Shown here in pieces: positions 44,245 through 51,949 of a stretch of 64,000 nucleotides of DNA (the stretch's first letter is position 1; each line of letters starts with the position of its first letter). Under the pieces are notes generated by a model, which was not told the DNA's origin, made no database searches, and was given only the letters and a program-made list of their open reading frames with translations. The position numbers were made by a program, and so were the translations under genes. This DNA comes from Mycobacterium malmoense. GTDB taxonomy: Bacteria > Actinomycetota > Actinomycetes > Mycobacteriales > Mycobacteriaceae. The stretch is from assembly GCF_019645855.1 (NCBI RefSeq), contig NZ_CP080999.1, forward strand, positions 2,666,001-2,730,000. Direction: 5' to 3'.

Positions 44245-44360
44245 GTCTTGCCTTTCAGTCGGGCCTCTCGGGTCGGAGAACTTTTAGCTGCAAAGCGGTT
44301 CCGACACACTGTGGCACAGCGGACTGGTGGTCCTCCAAAGGGTTTCGCTTCGCGTCGGCG

Positions 44361-45320
44361 TCAGAGGTTGAACAGTCGCTGCAGCTCCGTGAGCCACGGT
44401 ACGGCCAGGGCAACGGTCGGCACCACCAGGACGGCGGCCGCGGCCAGGTATGCGGCCGCCGACAGCGCCAGGCTGTTGCCGCGCCCGGACAGCCGGCGCA
44501 CCCGCAACACGGTGCTGGTGCCGCCGGCGGCCAGCGCGCCCGACGGCGCCCGCCCCGACGCGCAGGCAACCAGCGCCCGGGCCAGGGGAGCGCGCCCCGC
44601 GGCGCGGACCGCGGCGTCGTCGGCCAGCAGCTCGACCAGCAGCTGCACCGCGCCCAGCGCGTTGGCGCTGCGAACCAGCCATGGAAAAGACGGAAAGGCG
44701 GCGTGCACCGCGGTGAAGGCTTCCAGCACCAGGTCGTGGCGGGCCCGCAGATGCGCTCGCTCGTGGATGAGGATCGCCGCGACCTCGTCGTCGGAAAGCG
44801 CAGTCAGCGTCCCCTCGCTGACCACCACCCGGCTACGCACGCCGGGCAGGCAGTAAGCGAGCGGTTGCGCCACCCCCAAGACGCGAAGGTCACGCGTCCT
44901 GGCACACGGCTTGGCCAAGGCCGCATCGTGTTCGACCCCCACCAGGTCGACGACCATGCGGTGGTGCGCCCGTCGTCGCCGATTGGCGATGGCCACCCGC
45001 ACCACCGAGGCCATCAACCGGGCACCGACCAGCACGGTCAGCGCGAAGACGGCGATGTATGCGGCCCACAGCGGCCAGCCGAGCCTGCCGGCGGCGCCGA
45101 TGACGCCGGCCGTGGGCCGCCCGTCGGGGCCGGGCATCAGCACCCGGCTGGCGATCGCGATGCCGGCGCTGAACGCCGAGAGCACCGCGGCCAGCGCGAT
45201 CGCCTGCCAGAGCACCATCGCGGCGCGCGGGGCGCGCAACGGCCACGTCGCGCGTGCCAACAAGGCCGGTGCCGGACCGACCAACAGCACCGCGAGGATG
45301 GTGAAGGCCAGCGCGGACAC
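44361..45320 (-). CDS. M56-family membrane metallopeptidase (BlaR-like, Rv1845c)
   Basis: 319 residues. Membrane helices at both ends (LAFTILAVLLVGPAPALLA and SAAAYLAAAAVLVVPTVALAV) flank a gluzincin motif HERAH (about residue 187) in ILIHERAHLRARHD. The fold matches the zinc peptidase domain of BlaR/MecR but lacks the external penicillin-binding sensor domain. It is paired with BlaI, 14 bases upstream in the same operon, and probably cleaves or inactivates BlaI in response to an unknown signal. The start codon is GTG at 45320. Confidence 0.9.
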   Translation of the reverse strand: MSALAFTILAVLLVGPAPALLARATWPLRAPRAAMVLWQAIALAAVLSAFSAGIAIASRVLMPGPDGRPTAGVIGAAGRLGWPLWAAYIAVFALTVLVGARLMASVVRVAIANRRRRAHHRMVVDLVGVEHDAALAKPCARTRDLRVLGVAQPLAYCLPGVRSRVVVSEGTLTALSDDEVAAILIHERAHLRARHDLVLEAFTAVHAAFPSFPWLVRSANALGAVQLLVELLADDAAVRAAGRAPLARALVACASGRAPSGALAAGGTSTVLRVRRLSGRGNSLALSAAAYLAAAAVLVVPTVALAVPWLTELQRLFNL

Positions 45321-45334
45321 GCTGTTAGTCTCCC

Positions 45335-45751
45335 TCAGTCCTCCGCCGCCGCGCCAGCAGACGGCGTATTGCGTTGATTCGCTTCCAGTTCGGCGAGCGC
45401 CCGCCGAAGCGCCTCCGCCTCGTCGACACCGACCCGCTCGACGAAGTGCACCAGCGCGGCCTGCCTGCCGCCGGAGTCCTCGGCCTGGGCCAGGGCGTCG
45501 ACCATCAGCCCGGCGACCAGCTCGTCGCGGCCATGCACGGGCACGTACCGGTGGGCGCGGTCGTCGCGAATCTGGGAGACCAGGCTCTTCTTAGCCAACC
45601 GTTGCAGCACGGTCATGATCGTCGTGTAGGCCAGGTCGCGCCGCGCCGACAACGCTTCGTGGACCTGGCGGACGGTTTGGGGTTCCGACGTGGACCACAG
45701 ATGATCCATCACAGCGCGTTCCAGATCCCCCAGCCGTGTGAGTTTGGCCAT
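45335..45751 (-). CDS. blaI: BlaI/MecI-type transcriptional repressor
   Basis: 138 residues. The N-terminal winged-helix (LGDLERAVMDHLWSTSEPQTVRQVHEAL, then YTTIMTVLQRLAKKSLV, about residues 5-60) and the C-terminal dimerisation helices are typical. In M. tuberculosis BlaI (Rv1846c) represses blaC and its own operon, which includes the M56 peptidase downstream. The start faces the IdeR-controlled MrsI RNA promoter about 140 bases away. Confidence 0.93.
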   Translation of the reverse strand: MAKLTRLGDLERAVMDHLWSTSEPQTVRQVHEALSARRDLAYTTIMTVLQRLAKKSLVSQIRDDRAHRYVPVHGRDELVAGLMVDALAQAEDSGGRQAALVHFVERVGVDEAEALRRALAELEANQRNTPSAGAAAED

Positions 45752-45865
45752 AGTTCGTTCATCTCCTGAGCGTTGTCACCAGCGTACCCCGGGTTACTAC
45801 CGGCGGTCGTACCACGACGGACTCCTGGCCGTCGCCAACCACGCCGCCCATCCATCCTTGCAAAA

Positions 45866-45884
45866 TTAGGGCAGCCTTGCCTAT
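45866..45884. promoter_or_regulatory. candidate IdeR box overlapping the MrsI promoter
   Basis: TTAGGGCAGCCTTGCCTAT matches the IdeR consensus at 12 of 19 positions and overlaps the -10 element (TATCCT, 45882-45887). A -35 like TTGCAA lies at 45858-45863, 18 bases upstream. IdeR bound here would repress the small RNA in iron-rich conditions. Confidence 0.6.
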
Positions 45885-45892
45885 CCTAGGGG

Positions 45893-45998
45893 CGGTCGAG
45901 CAACAATGATCGCGGCAGAGTCCTGAGGGCTGCAGTGACCCCCGGTCTACTCGATCGGCGAGCCCCGTGCCTGTAGTGCACGGGGCTCGCCCGTTTTC
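45893..45998 (+). ncRNA. mrsI: MrsI-like iron-responsive small RNA
   Basis: Between blaI and the thioesterase gene, with an IdeR-overlapped promoter and a strong terminator, lies an RNA of about 100 bases. This is the location of MrsI (ncRv11846) of M. tuberculosis, an IdeR-controlled RNA that lowers synthesis of non-essential iron-containing proteins under iron limitation. A C-rich single-strand candidate (GACCCCCGG near 45937) precedes the terminator and could be the pairing region. The 5' end is estimated from the -10 element and the 3' end from the terminator; both may be off by some bases. Confidence 0.75.
45958..45998 (+). terminator. rho-independent terminator of the MrsI RNA
   Basis: Perfect 13-base arms (GCGAGCCCCGTGC, 45958-45970, with its complement at 45978-45990) and a 7-base loop, followed by CCGTTTT. 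It is one of the few classical terminators in this window, consistent with a small-RNA gene. Confidence 0.85.
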
Positions 45999-46046
45999 GC
46001 GGCCGGCCCGCCCTCACGATCCCGGGTTCGCCCATGGTGTAGACAC

Positions 46047-46469
46047 ATGAACGTGTCACCGCCGCCGGACGCGATCCTCCCGCAGAATTTCACCGCGCCC
46101 TTTGACGACGAGTTGGGTCTGCACTACACCGAGCTCAGCCCCGACGGCGCCCGCGCCCAGCTTCAGGTCGGGCCCAAACTGTTGCAACCCATGGGCCTCG
46201 TGCACGGCGGTGTCTACTGCTCGATGGTCGAGAGCATGGCCAGCGTGGCCGCCTACACCTGGCTCAATGCGCGTGGCGACGGCGGGAATGTCGTTGGCGT
46301 CAACAACAACACGGATTTCCTGCGTTCCGTCACCTCCGGGACGGTGTATGGCAGCGCGGAACCGATTCACCGCGGGCGGCGTCAGCAGCTGTGGCTGGTC
46401 ACGATCACCGACGATGACCACCGGGTGATCGCCCGGGGCCAGGTGCGGCTGCAGAACCTCGAGGCGTGA
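46047..46469 (+). CDS. PaaI-type hotdog-fold thioesterase (Rv1847)
   Basis: 140 residues with the hotdog signature: GLVHGGVYCSMVESMASVAA (about 51-70) carrying the conserved active-site acidic residue and the HGG turn, then the VGVNNNTDFLR strand and a basic acyl-CoA-binding face. PaaI-type enzymes hydrolyse aryl or short acyl-CoA thioesters. It lies directly after the MrsI terminator. In M. tuberculosis Rv1847 is next to ureA; here 7.2 kb is inserted between them. Confidence 0.9.
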   Translation: MNVSPPPDAILPQNFTAPFDDELGLHYTELSPDGARAQLQVGPKLLQPMGLVHGGVYCSMVESMASVAAYTWLNARGDGGNVVGVNNNTDFLRSVTSGTVYGSAEPIHRGRRQQLWLVTITDDDHRVIARGQVRLQNLEA

Positions 46470-47249
46470 GCCGGGCCAGGCCTGTCGATACCAAAACTGG
46501 TGTGGCGCAGCGATTTCCACCGTGCGGACAATAATAGCTGGCCGCGGCCCAAAGTCAGGCCCAAACCTTCTTGAGCGCCGACCGCGCCAAAACTCCCAGC
46601 AAATTCTCAGCAGCTGACCAGCAGTTACAGAGGCTCGATTCGACGCGGTGCCGATTTAGCTAAAATGACTGTTCCGCAGCAAAAATAACGAACTCCACTT
46701 CTTCGCCCAAGAGGCACGGCGCGGATTTCCCGGAGGCCACGCAGCCCGTCGCCGAATGCGCGGTGACTCGCCCGGTTGTTCGATTCCGTTTGGGCCGAGC
46801 GTTCGCGAATGCCTCCACGCTTGCGCGGAGGCATGACGACATGCAGTTGTCCGACCCTCTTTGAGATGTATTGGTGTACAGAACTTTTCATGCCGCGGAT
46901 CGGAGCCGCTAGGGTTGGCTGCAGCGCGGCGCCAGCCCTTGGGGCAAGGGGGTCGGACATATCTGGCCGGCCCGGCCGTCACCACCGCAGCGGGCCGAGC
47001 CGGACGTCGTGGTGGACACGACCGCTACGGAAAGTTGCGGTCGCCGACCGAGCCGGTACCTTAATTAGCAGCGCGCCGCAAGGGCCGCCCGGACGAGTTC
47101 GCCGTACCCGGAGAGCGACAAGACGGCGACCGCGGGATGCGTGGCGCGCCGGTTCACCGGAAACGGGTTCATGGACCAGCCCTCCGTTAGCTGCCGGGTG
47201 CCAGGGCATCCTCCGCCGTGAATTTGGTTCGCGACGAGAGGAAAGATTG
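46470..47249. other. 780-base intergenic region upstream of the ureohydrolase gene
   Basis: No convincing gene. It contains overlapping hairpins at 46809-46844 (listed separately), an AT-rich segment near 46600-46680 and another near 46850-46890 (possible promoter), and an element at 46603-46635 that resembles one upstream of the PPE pair (48970-49003). The ureohydrolase ribosome-binding site (GAGAGGAAAG) is at its end. The plus-strand frame stays open from 46776 but its composition is that of a chance frame. Confidence 0.4.
46809..46844 (+). promoter_or_regulatory. two mutually exclusive hairpins in the ureohydrolase leader
   Basis: Hairpin 1: ATGCCTCC (46809-46816) pairs perfectly with GGAGGCAT (46827-46834). 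Hairpin 2: GCATG (46831-46835), loop ACGA, CATGC (46840-46844). They share GCAT, so only one can form. An ACGR loop closed by G-C is a feature of guanidine-II riboswitch hairpins, but the required second ACGR hairpin is not seen, so a riboswitch is not claimed. Confidence 0.25.
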
Positions 47250-48413
47250 ATGATAAATCCGTTCGCTGGGCAGGCCGACATTCCCAACCGGGAAGGCAGG
47301 TGGGCACAGCAGGCCGAGGCGGAGCTACCAACCCGCCGCCTCCACGAAGAGATCGACCGCTGCATCGCCCACGGGCTGGAAGCCGCCCCTACTATCAATG
47401 ACCGCACACTGTCGACCTTCGCGCGTGGTGAGCTGCCGCACTTCGCTGGAGAACGAGGAACGTTTCTCAAGGCCCCGTTCCTGGAGAATGTGCACGACGT
47501 CTCCGATGCCGAGGTGGCGGTCTTCGGGGTGCCGCTGGACGCAGGCACCACCTACCGTCCAGGCACCCGCTTCGGTCCAACCGGCATTCGCCGCGCTACC
47601 AACCTTTTCGGCACCTACTGCTACGAGCTGGGCGTGGACTTGCGGGAACAGCTCAACATCGTCGACATCGGCGACGTGCTCACCATTCCCGCCAACATCG
47701 AGAAGTCGTTTGACCAGATCAGCCAGGCCATGTCGCATGTGGTCTCCCAAGGCGTGTTTCCGGTAGTTCTCGGCGGCGACCACTCGATCGGATTCCCGAC
47801 CGTGCGGGGCCTCGCCCCGCATCTGGACGGCAATGTGGGCATCATCCACTTTGACCGCCATGTCGACACCCAGGAAACCGACCTCGACGAGCGGATGCAC
47901 ACCACACCGTGGTTCCACGCCACCAACATCAAGAACGCGCCGGCCACCAACCTGGTCCAGATCGGCATCGGCGGATGGCAGGCGCCACGCGCGGGCGTCA
48001 AGGTCGGCCGGGAGCGCGGTAGCACCGTCATCACCGTCGGCGACGTCGAACGCGTCGGGATAGAAAAGGTCGCGGAGGTCGCGCTCGAAACGGCGTGGAA
48101 GGACGCCAAGGCGGTGTACCTGTCCTTCGACATCGACGTGATCGACGCCGGATTCGTGCCCGGCACCGGCTGGCCCGAACCCGGCGGGCTGCTGCCGCGC
48201 GAAGCTCTCAACCTCATTCGGCTGATTTCCGAACCCGGGCTGAACGGCATCGAGGTGGTGGAGTGCTCCCCGCCCTACGACTGGGCCGAGCAGACCGCCC
48301 TGATGAGCAGCCGGGTCATTTTGGACAGTCTGGCTGTGATGGTGCGGGCCGGAAAGCTCGGCAAGAAACCGGCCAGCCTGAAGCGACACGCGTGGGGGCC
48401 GTTCAACGACTAG
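47250..48413 (+). CDS. ureohydrolase (agmatinase/guanidinase family)
   Basis: 387 residues from the ATG at 47250 (GAGAGGAAAG upstream). All six metal ligands are present: His178 (GGDHSIGFP), Asp202, His204 and Asp206 (HFDRHVDTQ), Asp294 and Asp296 (SFDIDVID), so it should hydrolyse a guanidino compound to urea. Two positions differ from classical agmatinases: Arg203 where HFDAH is usual, and GTGWPEPGG where GTGTPEPGG is usual. It also has about 85 extra N-terminal residues. These traits recall the longer subgroup that includes the nickel-dependent guanidine hydrolase GdmH, so guanidine is a candidate substrate besides agmatine. Urease lies about 5.3 kb downstream. Confidence 0.85.
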   Translation: MINPFAGQADIPNREGRWAQQAEAELPTRRLHEEIDRCIAHGLEAAPTINDRTLSTFARGELPHFAGERGTFLKAPFLENVHDVSDAEVAVFGVPLDAGTTYRPGTRFGPTGIRRATNLFGTYCYELGVDLREQLNIVDIGDVLTIPANIEKSFDQISQAMSHVVSQGVFPVVLGGDHSIGFPTVRGLAPHLDGNVGIIHFDRHVDTQETDLDERMHTTPWFHATNIKNAPATNLVQIGIGGWQAPRAGVKVGRERGSTVITVGDVERVGIEKVAEVALETAWKDAKAVYLSFDIDVIDAGFVPGTGWPEPGGLLPREALNLIRLISEPGLNGIEVVECSPPYDWAEQTALMSSRVILDSLAVMVRAGKLGKKPASLKRHAWGPFND

Positions 48414-49136
48414 GTCAGTTTCGCGGAATCAGGCGACGAACGTCGCCGGCTGCGCCTACCACGCGCTCAGGTCCCTCCTCGCACGGTGGATTCGCGCCGA
48501 GATACGTTCACCACCAAGCGATTCCGCGTCGGACGCAGTTACGAAGGGCTAGGCTCGGCACATCGGAGCAATCCGGCTTGATCGTTTAACGGTGCTTGCT
48601 GGTATGCACTGTGGCAAACGTGGCTGGGCGGGCAGAGGCGGGCTTAGCGTGCGCCCAGGATGCCGGATCATGGTTGCGTCGTCACGGCCGGAACCGGGAA
48701 CGCGTCCGGCCCTTTGGTGACCCGCGTCGACAGGATTTGGTCGGTGCGGCCACCTAGGGCTAGCGGTGGTCGGACAAAGATAAAACTGGTGTACAACAAG
48801 GATTTTCGCACTCGCAGCGGCAGACGCTGGTAAGCGCACTCGGGCTTGCGCACGCGGCCGCGGCATTGCGTAGGCCGTAGACCACCAACGCCGGACCTCG
48901 TTAGCGCAACGCAGGTCTTGGCGGGGCGCCAGCGCGCAGCGCGTCAAAGAAAGCACGCTTTCTCAGCTAATTCGCAGCAGTTAGCCAGGGTGGTTACAGA
49001 GACTTGGGTCACTATAAGTGTCTGTGTTTCAACAACGTAGGCCGATGTCTACGTCAGCAGTGGCCAGCCAGGGTGCCATTAGTGCCCGCGCGTTTAAACC
49101 CGAGCGCCGAGCGTCAGCTTTTTAGGGAGCTTAGCG
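48414..49136. other. 723-base intergenic region upstream of the PPE pair
   Basis: No supported gene; the ORFs here are short and Arg/Pro-rich. The last 180 bases are AT-rich and likely hold the promoter of the PPE operon, including TATAAG at 49014-49019 inside CACTATAAGTG, and a 19-base element at 48970-48988 similar to one at 46603. AGGGAG precedes the PPE GTG. Confidence 0.4.
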
Positions 49137-50483
49137 GTGGATTATGGGATGTTGCCGCCAGAGATCAACTCCGGCCGGATGTATGCGGGCGCGGGATCGG
49201 GCCCGCTGGTTGCGGCCGCCGCCGCCTGGGATGGGTTGACAACGGAGCTGAATTTCGCGGCGAGCTCGTATCGGGCGGCAGTGTCCGAGCTCACGAGTGG
49301 GCCGTGGGTGGGTCCGTCGTCGACGACGATGGCCGCCGCGGCGGATCCGTATATGTCGTGGATGAGCGCTACGGCCACCCGGGCCGAACAGACCGCCACT
49401 CAGCTCAAATCGGCGGTGGCGGCCTACGAAGCCGCATTTATGGCCACGGTGCCTCCGCCGGAGATCGAGGTCAACCGGGCGTTGTTGGCCTCGTTGGTGG
49501 CCACCAACATTTTGGGCCAGAACACCCCGGCGATCGCGGCCACCGAGGCGCAGTACGCCGAGATGTGGGCCCAGGATGCCGCGGCGATGTACGGCTATGC
49601 CGGCGCCTCGGCGGCCGCGACGAGGTTGACGGCCTTTGTCTCTCCACCACAGACCACCAACCCGGCCGGCGCGACCACCCAAGCCGCGGCAGCCACGGCC
49701 GGCCCGAGCGCGCAATCAGCGCTCTCGGCTGTGCCCAGCGCGCTGCAAAGCCTCTCGTCGGCTGCGGCGGTCGACCCGATTACCTGGTTGGAAAACCTAC
49801 TTGGCGGCCCTACAGGAGCGGCCCTCAATAACTTCAGCGTCAATTTTGGGAACCTCGCTCTTACGGTCAGTGGGTTCTTGTTCGTCGCTTCAGGCATCAC
49901 CCCGTTCATGGGCGGGCTGTACGGGCTCTTGGTGCCGGGGGCTATGGCGGCTGCGGCTGCTGACATAGCACCCGATGCCGGGCTGGGGGCCCTGGTGGGT
50001 TCGTACGACTCGGTGGCGGGCCTAGATGGTGCAGGGGTTTCGGCGGGCTTGGGCGAGGCGGCCTCGGTCGGCACGTTGTCGGTGCCGCGGTCGTGGACCT
50101 CCCCGGCGATCCGGCTTGCCGCCGGCGCATCGCCGTTGCCGAGTGCCGGGTTGGACGGCTTCCCACAGACCGTCACAGCCGAATCCGGAGGCTTCGTCGG
50201 CGGCATCCCGCCAGTGGGCAGCCTGGTCAACGCGCCTAGAGGCGAGCAGACCCGTGGTCGGTTCGGCTCGGGCCAAAAAGTCGTCCCGGCGATGCCTGGA
50301 GAATCGGGCGCCGACGCGCACACCCCGGTCCAGCCCGCGCCGCCGCAACGGCCTCGCCAGCATGTCGCCAGCGCGTTGAGCGAACGCGAACGCGAGGAAC
50401 TCGACAAGCTGCGCAAGGAGATAGCCGAAGCGGCGATGGAACGAGATGCGGCAGCGCGCCTGATTAAGGAGGCGATGCTGTGA
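49137..50483 (+). CDS. PPE-SVP family protein, first of a tandem pair
   Basis: 448 residues from a GTG preceded by TTTAGGGAGC. PPE motif at residues 7-9 (LPPEINSGRMY), GPW near residue 58, SVP motif (LSVPRSW) near residue 316, and a charged coiled-coil C-terminus (SEREREELDKLRKEIAEAA). No PE gene accompanies it. Residues 110-195 are encoded by DNA almost identical to the next gene (see repeat). PPE-SVP proteins are ESX-5 substrates placed in the outer envelope, where some act as channels for small nutrients. The GTGA overlap couples it to the second PPE gene. Confidence 0.93.
   Translation: MDYGMLPPEINSGRMYAGAGSGPLVAAAAAWDGLTTELNFAASSYRAAVSELTSGPWVGPSSTTMAAAADPYMSWMSATATRAEQTATQLKSAVAAYEAAFMATVPPPEIEVNRALLASLVATNILGQNTPAIAATEAQYAEMWAQDAAAMYGYAGASAAATRLTAFVSPPQTTNPAGATTQAAAATAGPSAQSALSAVPSALQSLSSAAAVDPITWLENLLGGPTGAALNNFSVNFGNLALTVSGFLFVASGITPFMGGLYGLLVPGAMAAAAADIAPDAGLGALVGSYDSVAGLDGAGVSAGLGEAASVGTLSVPRSWTSPAIRLAAGASPLPSAGLDGFPQTVTAESGGFVGGIPPVGSLVNAPRGEQTRGRFGSGQKVVPAMPGESGADAHTPVQPAPPQRPRQHVASALSEREREELDKLRKEIAEAAMERDAAARLIKEAML
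49464..49719 (+). repeat. 256-bp block duplicated in the tandem PPE genes, copy 1
   Basis: Identical at 253 of 256 bases to 50819-51074 by direct comparison, at the same codon phase and offset 1355. The flanking parts of the two genes are much more diverged, so the block looks recently homogenised. Confidence 0.85.
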
Positions 50484-51886
50484 TCGGCGTCGCGGATTTT
50501 GCGGCGCTGCCGCCGGAGATCAATTCCGGCCGCATGTATGCGGGGCCGGGATCGGGGCCGTTGGTGACGGCGGCGACGGCCTGGGGCACGTTGGCGACAG
50601 AGCTGAATTCGGCGGCCTTCTCATACCGCGCGGTGCTTTCTGGGTTAACGGATGGGCCGTGGGTGGGTCCGTCGTCGAGGTCGATGGCGGCCGCCGTGGC
50701 TCCGTATGTGTCGTGGCTGAGCGCCACCGCCGCGCACGCCGGGCAGACCGCCAGTCAGCTCGGGTCGGCCGTAGCTTCCTACGAGGCGGCGTTTGCGGCC
50801 ACGGTGCCCCCGGCGGCGATCGAGGTCAACCGGGCGTTGTTGGCCTCGTTGGTGGCCACCAACATTTTGGGCCAGAACACCCCGGCGATCGCGGCCACCG
50901 AGGCGCAGTACGCCGAGATGTGGGCCCAGGATGCCGCGGCGATGTACGGCTATGCCGGCGCCTCGGCGGCCGCGACGAGGTTGACGGCCTTTGTCTCTCC
51001 ACCCCAGACCACCAACCCGGCCGGCGCGACCACCCAAGCCGCAGCCGCCACGGCCGGCCCGAGCGCGCAATCAACGTTCTCGAGCGTGCCCAACCTGCTG
51101 CAGAGCCTTTCGTCCGGATCGTTTTCCGGATCTAATCCGCTTCTTGATTTCCTCAACAGCTATCCGATCCAGACGTTCAACCAATTCAGCACTTTGGTCG
51201 AGGGTTATGAAATCCTCTCCGAGGGTCTGAACTTCGATGCTTCCGGGCTGTGTTTGACCATCGCGCCGCCGATAGCTGCGTTCTGGAATCCGGTGGTCAG
51301 TGCGCTTTCGGCACCGGCGACCGCGGCTTCACACGTGTCTCCGGCCGGTAGCGGCCTGGCGGCGGGGCTGGGTTCCCCGGCCCTGGTGGATTCGTCTAAT
51401 CCGGCGACGGGCCTGGGCAATGCCGGGGTGTCGGCGGGCCTGGGCCGGGCGGCGTCGGTCGGCACGCTGTCGGTGCCGCAGTCCTGGGGTACCGCGCCGG
51501 CGATCCGGCTGGCCGCCACCGCGTTCCCGGCCGCCGGGCTGGACGGTTTGCCACAGGCTGGTCCGGCCGGACCGGGCGGCTTCTATGGCGGCATGCCCCC
51601 GATGGGTCCGGTGGCAAGCGTCGTCAACGCGCCGCGCGGCGACCAGGGTCGCCTTCGAGCCGGCGCGCGTCACAAGGTGATCCCGGCGTTGGCGGGGGAG
51701 TCGGGCATGAACGACGACGCCGCGGCCGGCTGGGTCAAGCCGAACACGAATGCGGACGGCGACGAGGCGGTCAGCGAACGAGACGAACTCAACCAGCTGC
51801 GCAAAGCGATCGCCGACGTGACCAGGCAGCGCGATGTGCTCAAACGCACGGCCGCGACATTGATCAAGGAGGCGGCACAGAAGTAG
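50480..51886 (+). CDS. PPE-SVP family protein, second of a tandem pair
   Basis: 468 residues. The start GTG at 50480 overlaps the previous stop (GTGA), with AAGGAGG just upstream. PPE motif near residues 11-13 (LPPEINSGRMY), GPW near 60, SVP motif (LSVPQSW) near residue 332, and a C-terminal charged coiled coil (ERDELNQLRKAIADVTRQRD). The middle differs from the first gene, with a more hydrophobic segment (LCLTIAPPIAAFW). Two PPE-SVP proteins with coiled-coil ends and no PE partner may pair with each other or with PE proteins encoded elsewhere. An APC permease gene follows after about 60 bases. Confidence 0.93.
   Translation: MIGVADFAALPPEINSGRMYAGPGSGPLVTAATAWGTLATELNSAAFSYRAVLSGLTDGPWVGPSSRSMAAAVAPYVSWLSATAAHAGQTASQLGSAVASYEAAFAATVPPAAIEVNRALLASLVATNILGQNTPAIAATEAQYAEMWAQDAAAMYGYAGASAAATRLTAFVSPPQTTNPAGATTQAAAATAGPSAQSTFSSVPNLLQSLSSGSFSGSNPLLDFLNSYPIQTFNQFSTLVEGYEILSEGLNFDASGLCLTIAPPIAAFWNPVVSALSAPATAASHVSPAGSGLAAGLGSPALVDSSNPATGLGNAGVSAGLGRAASVGTLSVPQSWGTAPAIRLAATAFPAAGLDGLPQAGPAGPGGFYGGMPPMGPVASVVNAPRGDQGRLRAGARHKVIPALAGESGMNDDAAAGWVKPNTNADGDEAVSERDELNQLRKAIADVTRQRDVLKRTAATLIKEAAQK
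50819..51074 (+). repeat. 256-bp block duplicated in the tandem PPE genes, copy 2
   Basis: Partner of 49464-49719. The three differences are one A/C change and two adjacent-codon changes, all near the 3' end of the block. Confidence 0.85.
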
Positions 51887-51949
51887 CAAACTTGTCGCTT
51901 ACCAATGTCCTAATGATGAAAATCGCTGTAGCACAACTTGTTTCGATGA

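Noticed and set aside
46880..47130. Guanidine-I (ykkC) riboswitch suggested by CTAGGGTT near 46910
   Set aside because: The remaining conserved blocks (the GGTCCGAGAG-type and ACGGCGGGA-type segments) are not found in the right order.
46776..47249. N-terminal extension of the ureohydrolase frame
   Set aside because: The frame is open but the sequence is not family-like; the ATG at 47250 has a strong ribosome-binding site and starts where similarity to the family begins.
48549..48956. 135-codon minus-strand ORF between the ureohydrolase and PPE genes
   Set aside because: Arg/Pro-rich composition typical of chance frames in high-GC DNA, with no motif and no ribosome-binding site.
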